A model generated the notes under the pieces. That model saw nothing but the letters and a program-made list of their open reading frames with translations. It made no database searches and was not told the DNA's origin. A stretch of DNA of 64,000 bases, taken from positions 7,257,180-7,321,179 of the forward strand of contig NC_037266.1 of NCBI RefSeq assembly GCF_000002425.4. The letters run 5' to 3'. This DNA is from Physcomitrium patens. Its lineage: Eukaryota; Streptophyta; Bryopsida; Funariales; Funariaceae. The position numbers and the translations under genes were made by a program. Each line of letters starts with the position of its first letter. Position 1 is the first letter of the stretch. Positions 26,101 through 37,073 of this stretch are shown here, one piece after another.

Positions 26101-27643
26101 ACGGGTGTGGCATAAATAATTTATGGTGATTCTTTCATAGTAGCATGCAAGAAAGCTTTTGCACCTATAAATATGGATTTAATTGAATTGGACTTATGAC
26201 TCTCTACTTGCTTAACTACACTGTTAGTTATATTTTTAGAAAAAATAAGAGTTCGGGAAATCCAATCTATTTGAGGGTTATATTTTTCTAACCACGATAA
26301 ACCTAAAATGACTAGATTAGAGGAAGATCTAATGATATTAAATACTACAAAACTATTATGACCATTGATTATTACTTCTATAGGAAGGGTTTCATGAGTA
26401 ATATCTCTAGAAGATAATGGACGACCATCTATGACTTCTACATGAACAGGTTTAGTTTTCTTTACTAAAGATATGCTATGTCTTTTAGTAAATTCTTCAT
26501 CTAAAAAACACGCTGAGGCTCCTGAATCTAACAAGGCAGAGACTTTGTAATGTTTAAGTCCTAAAACAACATTTAATGTAAAACAAGAAGAGGGCTCTGA
26601 GGAGAGAATAGGACCTTTACTAGATGTTGTGCAAGGTTCGAGCCGCACGGTCCCTATTATAGCTGGACAAACTTGTTTTCCAACATATTATCTTCTTTCA
26701 CAGCCATACTCCTGATTTTGTGATTGCGTCATTTCTTTGGATAATGTTGAGCAGTGTGCTTTGGTTCTCCACAATATAAACATAATCCTTCTTGATGATG
26801 ACGAGTCTTTTCTTGCTCAATAAGAGGTTTGAAACATACTACATCAATTTGTATATCTTCTACTTCCGAATGTATGTGTTGAAGAGGTGTTGGTGTTGCC
26901 ATTGAATTATAGTAACGTTGAGGTTCACTTGTACGGTTCTCAGATCAAAATTCAAAAAGGTGATTGTCGCACTTCATAGCAAAGTCAATTGCTTGACTCA
27001 ATGTTTCAGGATCACGTAAGTTGAGCATTAATTTTTTTACCTCATATTGTATTCCGTAGAGAAATTGGCTAATAAGTGCAGCATCATCCCACTTGATATC
27101 AGTTGCAAGTTGTCAAAATTGTGAAGCATATAACGTTACTAATCGATTGCCTTGTCATAAAATACGGTTCTTATTGGTTGCAACCTGAATTGCATCATGT
27201 TCTCCATACATGGATCGAAACTCCACCAAAAAAGCCTCTAGATTATCCAATATTGGATCTCGTCGTTCAAGAAAAGATGAAAACCACGATAGTGCTGAAC
27301 TTAAAAGAAGCGTACCAATGAATCTAACTTGTGATCCTGGAGTTGGATAGCTTTGGGATTGAAGTTCAATCACAAGTTGCACTTGATTGATAAATCCTCG
27401 AAACTTGGATCTGGTGCCATCAAACTTCTCGTGTAGGGCAATTCTTGGTTCTCTAATATTTGAAGGGCGTTCCACCATAGGAGAAAGGACATGGTTTGGT
27501 GCACATGTTGGAGCAGCTCCAATCATTTCTATATCTTCACTTCCTGCCAATCTTGCTGCTCCTTGTGGTGGTAAATTGAGTTGATGCATCACAAGCATTA
27601 ACTCCCTCAATTGTTCTTGAATTTGTGTGATTGTACTCTTCAT
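23159..27643 (-). pseudogene. Element D gag-pol with chromodomain, broken
   Basis: Gag starts at 27643 with MKSTITQIQEQL and includes the FDGTRSKFRGFINQ core. A zinc knuckle lies near 26750. Protease (26648-26121) has the active LLDSGASACFLDEEF motif. RT (25922 to about 25340) has [10 protein letters not shown]. RNase H (about 25090-24800) contains [16 protein letters not shown]. Integrase has the zinc-binding region (ARHDFPAAGHFGYNKTLE) and a catalytic core with ISDRGTQFVS. The chromodomain (about 23335-23165) contains FEVEEVLDSRRCQNKLEYVV and HWHRYGISERTW. In-frame stops follow the protease, RNase H and integrase zinc regions, and a one-base insertion near 25420 shifts the frame. The element cannot make an intact Pol. 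Confidence 0.92.
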
Positions 27644-27841
27644 TTTAACAAGTTCTGCCGTGATAATACTTAGAAGAGAGAAGATGTCTAATATCGCTCA
27701 AGACAAATAGAAGAGAGGAATTGAGAACAAAGAAAATACTAAGGACAATATCCATTTAGAAGAGAGTAATCCGCAACTTCTAATATGCTTATATCTTATG
27801 AAGAAAAAGGGGTAATCCACTTTTAATCAAGATTAGATAAA

Positions 27842-27851
27842 GCTCTGATAT
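27842..27851 (-). other. Element D primer-binding-like site
   Basis: On the minus strand this reads atatcagagc, which matches the core of the initiator-methionine tRNA site usual in plant elements. It lies 22 bases inside the LTR end rather than directly at it. The same offset is seen in element E. Confidence 0.55.
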
Positions 27852-27873
27852 TGTAGGTGTACTCTTATCAATC

Positions 27874-28422
27874 TGTCAAGGACAAGAACTCGATGAAAAA
27901 ACAATTCAGACAGATAAGCCTTCACTTAAAGAGAGGTAAAAAAATATATATAAACAAGTATGTATATTGAAAGAGAAACTGGAATGGCTATTGCCAAAAG
28001 ACAAGAAAACTAGTGACCCTTGAAACTAGACTAGAAGCAAGAAAGGAGTTGACAAGAGTGAAGAAGCCTTCACTCTTGTCTCTATATATACTATCTAACT
28101 AAGGGCTACGTGGCGACGTTCTATAGGACCTCCAATATGTGTTGACTTTGTAAGACACATGCCTTGACTTACAAGACAAGTTTTTCTACGTGTGGGCGAC
28201 ATGGTTAGCTTGATCTTCAAGCTAACAACATGTGTGGCACATGGCCAACTTGTTGACCACGTTTCTAATCCAAAAAGTCAATTGAAGTCAAAGCAGCGTC
28301 TAGGAAGTTTCTAAGAAGTTTCCATATTAAATTTTATAGAATTAACTTACTTTTACCTACTTTTACTTACTTCTACCTATTTTTATATGTAATTATTAGC
28401 TTACATGATTATGGCCGTGATA
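27874..28422 (-). repeat. Element D 5' LTR (549 bp, short form)
   Basis: In element orientation it starts tatcacggcc (ancestral tgtcac) and ends ccttgaca. It lacks a 12-bp segment present in the element's own 3' LTR. It is nearly identical to the 5' LTR of E, with about seven differences counted by eye. The TATA box and the promoter hairpin are intact. Confidence 0.93.
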
Positions 28423-28862
28423 GTGAAACGGAGCAGTTAAGGGCTGAAATTGAGGCCTTGAACGCCATGGTGACAAGTTTGACAGAGGATTTAGTCAATA
28501 TTGGTCAAGCACAAGTATCGACGTTGCTAGTTTCCGAAGTTTCAGAAGAGAGGAGTCATTTTTAGCGCCAATTGGAATTGAGAGATGCCCAGATCCTGTA
28601 ATTAGAAGCTCAAGTCCGTGAACTGGGCAAGTACAATGAAGACCTTTCAGCTCAGTTGAGGCAGGAGCTGATAGAAGGATTGGAGGAAGACGAAGATTTG
28701 CAATTGGAAACGGAATCGGTGGAACCAATAACAGATATTGTGACAATTAATTAATTAGATAGGCCAAAGGGATTACAATTTTTGTGGAGATTTGTTAGAT
28801 AATTTTTAGATATGTATCAATTGAGTGTTTGTGAGGATGCTGCACAGATAGAAGTGGGGCTA

Positions 28863-29625
28863 TGTAGAATAGATATTAATTCATTTTTGAAAGATATTGG
28901 TAAAATATATTAATATTCTATATAATAGAAAATTTAGAAAGATGGATGAGTGATTTAGTTATTAAAAGTAATTAATTATAGAATTACGATTAAAATCTGA
29001 AGAATCAGGAGAAAGTATATAGGAGTTGTAGAAGTTAATTAAGGTGACATCGCTGTGATAGTGTGAGCCGAGATAAGCTCAGTGCTACCTCTTTTCTTTT
29101 GTTTGTTATTTTCTTTGAATAAGAGGATTGAGAGTTTTTGAATATTGTGAAATGAATTATGGAATGGAAATATGATTGGTATTATTTGAAAAGAAGAAAG
29201 ATTGAATGCTGAAATCTGATTGTAGTTCAGTAGAGAGAATGAGTCTGTGTTTGTGTAAAATACCATAATATGAATGATACTTTTGTGTGAAGAATTCCAA
29301 TGATTGGAATGAGGATAATTGTGTGCTGAAAGCTGTGAGGGCACAATATTACAATTAGAGATTATGAAGGTGAATATATTGGTGGAAATAGTAGTTATTG
29401 ATATGACTGAATTACTGTAAGGAAGAGACCAATAAGGTGAAGGAGGAGATTATAGTTTCCTTATGTATTCAGATATTGGAAATAGGGACGATACATTCAA
29501 GAGGTAATTGATTGTGTGATCTTAACGTGAACACTTAAGCAACTAGTCATTCCTCGTGTTCAAATCTCCCTATATAGATTTATTCTGGGAGGTTTCTTCT
29601 GGAATAAGTAAAATGAGTAATCACA
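28863..29625 (+). repeat. Element C 3' LTR
   Basis: This is the second copy of the 763-bp LTR, starting tgtagaatag and ending gtaatcaca. It is preceded by the purine-rich agaagtggggcta (about 28850-28862), which fits a polypurine tract. It is followed directly by the AGTTT target duplication. Confidence 0.95.
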
Positions 29626-29630
29626 AGTTT

Positions 29631-30167
29631 AAAATCCTTTCAATCTATAGCAATATAAAATCTCATTGCAAAGTTGGACAAAATAGACGAGAACAAAACT
29701 AAACAAAATTAAACAGAATAGGACACAAAAGACAAAACTAAGTAAATGGAAATAAAACAAAACAAAATTGATTATGAAGATACAAAATAAAATTTTACTA
29801 AGAAAAAAATGTCCAAAGCCATACTTGACCAAATACCTCTAAAAGCCTTAGCCAATCCTATTTATACTTCATTCTATCACCTTGAACATTCTAAAATATT
29901 TGTAGATAATGGACCCCACATAGATAACTCTTCTAAATCCTTTCTAGAAGGTTCTATGGTAGGCTCTACTTGATTAACTACCCTAAGCTCTATTTAGAAG
30001 ATTCTATGGTAGGTTCGACATAAATAAATATCCTAATTTCTTTTTAGAATGTTCCATGGTAGATCCTATATAGTTTACTAACCTAGCCCCAATTCGAAAA
30101 ACTTTCATAACTTTTCAATCATGGTTCTAATTATCAATCCCAATGTGTCAATAATACAAATATCTTA
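29631..30167 (-). repeat. Probable remainder of the element B 5' LTR (split by element C)
   Basis: Removing element C and one copy of its AGTTT duplication joins 13221-13232 to this stretch. Read on the minus strand, the joined sequence ends in cttgaca, the same LTR end as in D and E, followed by the element B interior. It carries a TATA-like gaagtataaatagg at about 29858-29869, which suits an LTR promoter. The U3 side holds three imperfect copies of a unit of roughly 55 bp at about 29940-30110, centred on the motif ttctatggtagg. The left LTR terminus could not be fixed and the right edge meets element F1. This is an inference, because no second copy of this LTR is present to confirm it. Confidence 0.5.
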
Positions 30168-31083
30168 TCTATACCTTATTATAATAGCCTATCGTAGAAT
30201 AAGTTGGCTACTTTCAAAGAATACATTGATAAAAATTTGCCTAAAAATTTCATATGCCATTTTAAATCTCTAGTTGCAATTCTTAGCTTATTTGTAAAGA
30301 AAAAAGATAAATCTTTGCAAATGTGTGTGGACTATCAAAGACTCAACAAGATTACCATCAAGAATAAATATCTTCTAACTTTGATTTTAGGACTTTTTGA
30401 TTAATTAAATCAAATAAAGACCTATATATAAATAGATCTATAGAGCATATAATCTGGTACGCATTAAAAAAAAGAGACAAATGTAAAACTATATTTTGAA
30501 CCAAGTATGGATATTTCAAATATAATATTATATCTTTTGGACTCATAAACGCAATAATTATTTTTTAACATCTAAGGAATAATATTTTTTAGAAGTTTTT
30601 TAACAATTTTATTGTTTGTTATTTAAACATCTTAATCTACTCTAAGAACACAAATGAGCATGAATTTCATGTTTGTCATGTATTACAAAAACTAAAAAAT
30701 ATAGGATTATACGCTAAGATGGAAAAGTTTGTATTTCACATTATTCAAGTTAACTTCTCAGGATTTATCATTTCAAACAATGGTCTTATAATGGATCCTA
30801 AGAAGGTCCAAACTATCATAGTTTAGAAGATCTCAAAAATAATTAAAGATGCACAATATTTTTTAGAATTTATTAATTATTATTGAATTTTTATCAAGAA
30901 TTTTTTTCAAATTATGACCCTTCTTACACGCTTGACATGTTAAGACAAATTTGAATGGAATAAAGAAGCTGAAGTATCTTTTGAAGTCTTAAAATGAGCA
31001 TTTATTTTTTCACCAATCTTGTATTGTGCTGACTTTTCAAAAGCATTCTTTATAAAAATAGATGCATCAAACTTTACTATAGG

Positions 31084-31412
31084 TATCAAGGACTTACATT
31101 AGAAAGTTGAAGAAGTTTCTAGAAGATTTTGGAGAAGCTTCTTAGCTTGTGGAAGCTGCTTGAGAAGCTTCTTAACTTATAGAAGCTGCTTGAAAAGCTC
31201 CCTAGTTTGTAGAAGCTACTTGAGAAGTTTCCTAGCTTGTAGTATATATAGGAGCCGAGAGTGAGGGGATCCTCAGTCTCGACAATACACCTCTTAGAAC
31301 TCTAGCTCATCTCTCTAGTATTGTTCTTGTACTCATCTGATTAATCTAGTTCTTGTCAATTCTTCTTGGGCTTCTTATTTAGATTTCGAGTCAATATTCT
31401 AAATTCGTGATA
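31084..31412 (+). repeat. Element G 5' LTR
   Basis: It starts tatcaagg (3' copy tgtcaagg) and ends gtgata (3' copy ataaca). The U3 contains four tandem copies of a 30-bp unit at about 31132-31242, the last one partial, each of the form gagaagcttc..tag..tg..gaagctgctt. It has a TATA box (agtatatatagg) at 31241-31252 and a hairpin at 31256-31281 directly after it. Confidence 0.92.
31256..31281 (+). promoter_or_regulatory. Promoter-proximal hairpin in the element G LTR
   Basis: The arms cgagagtgagg and cctcagtctcg with a GGAT loop directly follow the TATA box. One arm position is mismatched here and repaired in the 3' LTR copy (aagactgagg). It has the same place and shape as the D/E hairpin but an unrelated stem sequence. 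Confidence 0.6.
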
Positions 31413-31689
31413 GTTTGTCAAGACTGCATTCATCTTTCATACCAAAGCTAGTTCCTTCTTATTAGAGTGTAGATTATCCCTCTGCTTGTAGGTACTAGCA
31501 TTTTAGAAGTTACAAATTATCCTCCTTTAAATTGATGTTTCTTCTATTATAATATTAGAGTCTTATCTTTCTTGGAGAGAGTGGATTATTCCTCTTCTTA
31601 AAGGTTTTAAGGCGTTTTAGAGGTTACGGAGTACCCTCGTCTAAACCAATACTGCCTTCTTGTAGAATCATTTCTTTCCTTCTCTTAGA

Positions 31690-34600
31690 ATGGCTGGAGG
31701 TCAAGATATTAGTATGACTAAAAGTTCGGAGTCCAAGTTGGACGCCATTATGAATGCTCTCGCTACATTATCACAGAGAATTATAGAGATTGAAGGAGTC
31801 ATTTCAAGACTTCATAATGATGGAGTATCCGGGATGGCACAATTGAGGATTTACCAGCCTCAAGCTTCAACACCAAGAGAAGCAACTTTGCCTCTAGTTC
31901 ATCAAGGACCATTGATTTTACAACGAAAGGAGTCTTGAATTAGCCTTCTAGACAAGTTAAATGGTACGTATTCCAAGCTTTGAGGTTTTTTCAATCAAAT
32001 TAGATTTATAATAGCTTTACATTCCAAACGCTATTTGATAGAGGAGTCACGTATTGGACTGGTTGGAACTTTGCTCACGAGGCAAGTTCTATCATAGTTT
32101 GCTCCTTTGTTTGAGAAAGAATCGTCAATTTTGAACAACTTTGAAACTTTTTTGGAGGCGTTTGCAGAAGTATTTAGCGAACATGATAAGGTACGATGGG
32201 CTACAACAAAGATCCGATTGCTATGAGAAGGGGCACATTCTGCCTTAGTCTACACATCAAATTTTAGATAATTAGCATGCGACATCAACTAGGATGAGGA
32301 AGTATTGATGAATCAATTTTATTTGAGCTTGAGGGATGACATGAAGGATTTGTTATTATCTCTTTCTCATCCGCGAACACTCAATGAAGCCATTAGCCAA
32401 GCTGTGAAGTGCGATAATCACATATTCCAATATCACCAAGATCAATGCTCAAGACAACATACGACTCGCCATGCTCCAACTATATCAGCAAGTAGCTTGA
32501 ATTCACATTCAAAAATGGAAGACATGCAAGTTGACATGGTATGTGTCAAATCTCTAACTCTAGAAGAAAAAAAGTAGCATATGGAAGAAAGACTATGCTT
32601 GTATTGCGATGTAGAAGGCCACAGAGCTGAAAACTGCCCCAAGAAGTAAATTTGATGCATTGTTAGGACTAGAGGCACGTTTCTTCGAGAAAATAAAGAT
32701 GTCCAGCCACAATAGGGATCGTGTGACTAGACAATTCAATACCACAATAACAATCAGGTTCAGCTCCTTCCGCTCAGCGTGCCCATTGCTTTACCATTCT
32801 TTTATCTTTTGGCACTTAGAAACTAAAAATCTTAGCATTATTAGATTCAGGAGCATCTGCTTACTTTTTAGATGAAGAATTTACTAAGCTTTGGTTTTTC
32901 TTCTAGTATGAAAACCTAAATCTGTTCACGTAGAAGTAATAGATGGATGACCTTTATTGTCTGGTAGTATCACCCATGAATCAGAACCTATAGAGGTGAC
33001 ATTTAAAGACCATAGTAGTTATATTATTTTTAATATTATTAGAACCCCATCAAACCCTATTATTCTTGGTCTTTCTTAGTTAGAAATACATAACCCATCC
33101 ATAGATTGGAGGTTACGAAGGATGACATTTCTTATAGAATATTCCAAGAGTAAGCCTATTAAAAGATCTTGAATCAAAAAACCCTTATTTATTGGAGCAA
33201 GAGCGTTTGTAATATCGTCCAAGGAAGGCACACCGTTTGTCATTTATGCGACTCCAACTAGCAGAGAGAAGATTTTGACAGCAAATATACGAGAATAATA
33301 TAAAGATTTTGAAGACATGTTTCAAAAGAAGAATGCCGACATGCTACCGGAGCATCGACCATACAATTGTGCCATAGACTTACAAGTAGCACAACCACCT
33401 TTTGGCCCAATCTATAATTTGTCGCAGATAAAGTTAGCGGAGTTACAAAAATACATTGACGAGAATCTAGCCAAGAACTTCATTTGTCATTTAAAGTCAC
33501 TAGTTGCGGCACCAATCTTATTTATAAAGAAGAAAGATGGCTCCTTGCCGATGTGCATGGATTATCAAGGTTTCAACAAGGTGACAAAGAAGAATCGTTA
33601 TTCATTACCCTTGATATCAAGTCTTCTAGAATAACTTGGAAGTGCAAGGAACTTTACAAAGATTGATCTAAGGGGAGCTTACAACCTCCTACAAATCAAA
33701 AAAGGAGACGAATGGAAGACAGCTTTTTGTACAAGGTATGACTATTTTGAATATAATATCATGCCTTTCGGTCCTACCAATACTGCGGTGGTCTTTCAAC
33801 ACATGATGAATGACATCTTTCACAAGCATCTTCACGATTTTGTTGTCATCTATTTAGATGATATTTTGATATTTTTCAAGAATGTAGAAGAGCATGAGAA
33901 ACACATTTGTCTAGTCCTTGAAAAACTCCACGAGCGAGGATTTTACCCCAAGTTGGAGAATGCTTGTTTAACCAAATTGAGATGGAATTTTTGGAATTCA
34001 TTGTAACTATGGAAGGCTTGAAGATGGACCCTAAGAAAGTGGAAGCAATCGTATCATGGGAAGTTCCAAAGACGATTAGAGATGTATAATATTTTCTTGG
34101 CTTTGCTAACTTCTATCAGATCTTCATCAAGAATTATTCTCAAGTTGCAACTCCGCTCACTCAGTTGACATGTAAAGACAAGCTCAAATGGGAACCTCTA
34201 GCAGAAAAATTATTTGAAGATCTTAAGACGGTATTTATTATGGCTCCAATCTTGGTACATTCGAACTTTGGAAAGGCCTTCTATTTGGAGATCGATGCTT
34301 TAGATTTTGCTATGGGAGCTATACTTTTAGAAATAGGCATAGACGAAAAGCTTCATCTGGTTGCGTTCTACTCTCGAAAGTTTTTTGCTGCCGAGATCAA
34401 CTATGAGATCCACGATAAAAAACTTCTTGCAATAGTGGATTCTCTCTAAGAGTGGCATCACTTTCTCGAAGGAGCTCCGCATCTAGTGACTGTATATATA
34501 GATCACAAGAATTTGGAGTACTTCATGTCGGCTTGCGTTCTGAATCGTCGTCAAGCTTGATGGAATATGTTACTATTCATGTTTGACTTTGTTATTACTT

Positions 34601-36186
34601 ATCAGCCTAGAAAACAACAAGGACTATCCGATGTATTATCAAAGAGATCGTATCTAGCGCCAAAGGCTGAAGAAGCAACGTTTGATCAATAGTATACAAC
34701 ATTCTTCAAGTCAAAATAATTCAAGCTTTGCTTTGCTATAGTGCCAATTGATGCTGACTTCCTCAATCAAATACGTACTATGACTATTAGAGATTTTGTA
34801 GCCCTCGATATCATGTAACGTGTCAATAATGACAAGTTCAAGGTGGAAGGAGATCTTTTGTACTTTGAGGAGTAGTTGTATATTCCAAAATAACCAACAT
34901 GACTCCGAGGTCTCCAATCTCAACACAACTTCCCAACTGCATGACATTTTGGATTCAATAAGACTTTCAAACTTATTTCTTAAGATTTTTCGTGGCTCCA
35001 AATGTAGAAGGATTTCAAGGATTTTATCCTCTCCTGTGACATTTGTTCAAGATCTAAGAATCCTCAGCATCATCCTTATGATATTTTTTAGCCATTGCTT
35101 ATTCCACATTGGCCATGGTCTTCAGTTTCCATTGACTTCATTATGGACCTGTCGCCATCGAATTCATTTGAAAACATCTTTGTTGTAGTAGATTGGCTTA
35201 CAAAGATGGCACACTTTGTCCCTTGTAAGAAAACATCGTCAAGCAAAGACACAGCAAGGCTCTTCCTTGATAGTGTGTATCCATATTATGGTTTACCAGA
35301 TGATATTGTGTCGGATCAAGGAACCTAATTTGTATCAAAATTTTGGAGATCTCTCTTTGAGATATTGAAGGTGGATATCAAGTTTTTTTTGGCTTTCCAT
35401 CCTTAAACTGATGGCCAAACAGAATGGGTGAATCAAACTTTGGAGCAGTATTTATAATGTAATATCAACTATCAGCAAGATGATTGGACTACATATCTAT
35501 TGTTAGCTAAGTTTGCATATAACAACACCTTTCATGCGTTGACTCAAAAAATACCATTCTTTTCCAACTAAGGGTATCATCCAAAGCTTGATTTGTTGAG
35601 TCTGTCAACCAATAACAACTCGACAGTTGAAAGATTTGTGAAACAACTATCAGAGCTTCAAATTACGTTGAAGCTTCAATTACAAACAGCCCAAAAAGCT
35701 TACAAGGCATCTGCATACAAATTTCGGACTCAAGCACCTACTTTCAAAATTGGAGATAAAGTATGGTTGATTTGATGGAATATCAAAACCAAGCAGCCAT
35801 GTGATAAGTTGGACTACTGGAGATTGAGACCATTTGTCATCCAGAAGCAAATCAATCCAGTGGCATACCGTCTGGGGTTACCGACTGCTATGAAGGTACA
35901 CCCAGTCTTTTATGTTTCTTTGTTGGAGTCTTATCAAGAGTCGTCTGTTCTTAGAAGAGTGTAATGTTTGCCACATAGTATTGAAATTGAAAACCACAAA
36001 AAATACAAGATAGAAAAGGTACTAGATTCGTGATGTAAGTAGGGAAAATTGGAGTACCTAGTGCATTGGAGCAGCTATGATATCAATGAGTGCACATGGG
36101 AACTAGCAAAAAATCTTATCAATATGTCACAAAAGGTAGAGGAGTTTCATTAACACTATCTTCAAAAACCTAAGTCCTTTCGATGA
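31690..36186 (+). pseudogene. Element G gag-pol with chromodomain, broken
   Basis: Gag opens MAGGQDISMTKSSESKLDAI and ends in a zinc knuckle, LCLYCDVEGHRAENCPKK, at about 32593-32646. Protease (LLDSGASAYFLDEEF, about 32838-32885) is in the -1 frame relative to gag. RT (33317-34010) includes VIYLDDILIFFKN. RNase H is at about 34165-34660 and integrase at about 34750-35560, with VSIDFIMDLSPSNSFENIF and a damaged end of the catalytic core. The chromodomain is at about 35985-36150 (LEYLVHWSSYDINECTWE). Frameshifts and stops are scattered throughout. The PR and RT motifs are clearly homologous to those of D/E, but the sequence is much diverged. Confidence 0.88.
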
Positions 36187-36370
36187 AAGTTTTTCAGTGA
36201 AGTCCCTTCTCTTTGAAGCCTCTTAATTCTCAGCCTTACAAAGAAGGAGGAGAAGGAATCTCTAAAAGACATAGTTAGAGACTATAAATCTATAACTTGA
36301 GCTCATTCTTCCATGTTTAGTGCTTACTTTTTTGATCTGATATGGATAGCTAACACATAGATACCATACC

Positions 36371-36688
36371 AATCATGTCCTTTCAACCGAGTATCTCACG
36401 AAGATGATCCCAAGATGAAGAACCACCTGTACCACAAAGATGATGGAGGATACCTAGTAACAGGTCACTAGTGATTGTGTTTGAGGTAGAACCTGCCTAT
36501 GGTGATCTTCTCGAATGAGTGTTTGCAGGGCATTTTTACAATGAAGACACGGAAGTTCATGCTTAGAGGGAAATCAAAGGCGTAGGATACTATCGTTGGT
36601 TACAAGGACCAATGAACTACTTGACACATGAACAATAATTGGAGTATATTATAGATACTATGTGACAAATTTTCAACTTCTTATGTTG
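36371..36688 (+). pseudogene. Element G accessory ORF remnant
   Basis: Downstream of the chromodomain, + strand frames retain segments alignable to the accessory ORF of D: SLVIVFEVEP (D has CLVIILEVG), GYYRWLQGPMNYLTHEQ (D has GHYRWLRGP and RREQ), and LEYIIDTM before a phenylalanine-rich end. Stops and frameshifts break it. Its presence in a family with a different LTR shows the ORF predates the split of these families. Confidence 0.65.
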
Positions 36689-36744
36689 GTACTGACTTAC
36701 AATAAAAATGATTCTCGGAGACCACGAAGCTAAAAGGGGGGTGA

Positions 36745-37073
36745 TGTCAAGGATATACACTAAGAAGTTGTAGAAGATTCTAAAAGGTTCTAGAGAAGCT
36801 TCCTAGTTTATGGAAGTTACCTGAGAAGCTTCTTAACTCATAGAAGTTGCTTGAGAAGCTTCGTAGTTTGTGGAAGCTACTTAAAAAGTTTTCTAGCTTG
36901 TAGTATATATAGGAGCCAAGACTGAGGGGATCCTCAATCTCGACAACACACCTCTTGGAGCTCTAGCTCACCTCTCTAGTATTGTTCTTGTACTCATCTG
37001 ATTAATCTAGTTCTTGTTGATTCTTCTTGGGCTTCTTGTTTAGATTTTCAGTCAATATTCTAAATTCATAACA
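36745..37073 (+). repeat. Element G 3' LTR
   Basis: This is the second 329-bp copy, starting tgtcaagg and ending cataaca. It also carries four 30-bp U3 repeats (about 36793-36903), the TATA box and the hairpin. The polypurine tract aaaaggggggtga (36732-36744) lies immediately upstream. Confidence 0.92.

Larger units (their letters stand above)
22040..28422 (-). mobile_element. Element D: complete chromovirus nested in element C
   Basis: It is flanked by the duplication GTGAA (22035-22039 and 28423-28427). The element runs on the minus strand: 5' LTR 27874-28422, primer-like site 27842-27851, gag from 27643, protease, RT, RNase H, integrase, chromodomain ending at 23159, accessory ORF 23064-22642, polypurine tract 22601-22613 and 3' LTR 22040-22600. 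It interrupts the coiled-coil ORF of element C. It is a close sister of E, sharing most stop codons with it. The gag style (KFDGTRSKFRGFINQVQL) and the chromodomain suggest a Tcn1-like chromovirus of the kind known from non-seed plants and fungi; that clade call is inference. Confidence 0.95.
20890..28754 (+). pseudogene. Element C third ORF: unknown domain plus coiled coil, split by element D
   Basis: The ORF starts with ATG at 20890, runs to 22039, is interrupted by element D, and resumes in frame at 28428-28754 once one target duplication is removed. The total is about 490 codons. The N-terminal part (about 20890-21470) has segments such as PELMEWLRFVLRRLGLYRH and HKIGKFTALLCFNYVYAMI and is not a domain I recognise. 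The C-terminal half is rich in Glu, Gln, Lys and Leu with heptad-like spacing (for example SEQTQRIEEQEQII, EQLRAEIEALNAM and LRQELIEGLEEDED), which predicts coiled coil. About two frameshifts and several stops of C-to-T type break it. It follows pol in the same direction, the position occupied by env-like or additional ORFs in other plant gypsy elements. No signal peptide or clear membrane anchor is visible, so I do not call it env. Confidence 0.7.
13233..29625 (+). mobile_element. Element C: complete non-chromodomain Ty3/gypsy element (Tat/Athila-like)
   Basis: It is flanked by the 5-bp duplication AGTTT (13228-13232 and 29626-29630) and bounded by two 763-bp LTRs. Removing nested element D leaves an element of about 10 kb. 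The order is LTR, primer site, gag with zinc knuckles, protease, RT, RNase H, integrase, a non-coding spacer, an additional coiled-coil ORF, a purine-rich tract and LTR. RT motifs such as DYFPLPFTDSILDAVAGHE and the FLDD catalytic box are typical of the plant Tat/Athila and related non-chromodomain lineages, and no chromodomain follows integrase. Gag-pol keeps essentially one frame and is broken mainly by stop codons. Assignment to a named clade, such as a moss-specific sister of Tat/Athila, would need a tree. Confidence 0.93.
31084..37073 (+). mobile_element. Element G: complete chromovirus of a second family, nested in F1
   Basis: Two 329-bp LTRs (31084-31412 and 36745-37073) enclose gag, protease, RT, RNase H, integrase, chromodomain and an accessory ORF remnant. 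The flanks are ATAGG (31079-31083) and ATAGA (37074-37078), a 5-bp duplication with one presumed G-to-A change. Excising G with one duplication rejoins the F1 RNase H frame, which is independent support. The LTR differs from that of D/E except for general design. Decay is moderate. Confidence 0.93.

Noticed and set aside
20890-28754. Calling the third ORF of element C an envelope gene
   Set aside because: No signal peptide, fusion-like segment or clear transmembrane anchor is visible; the coiled coil alone is not enough.
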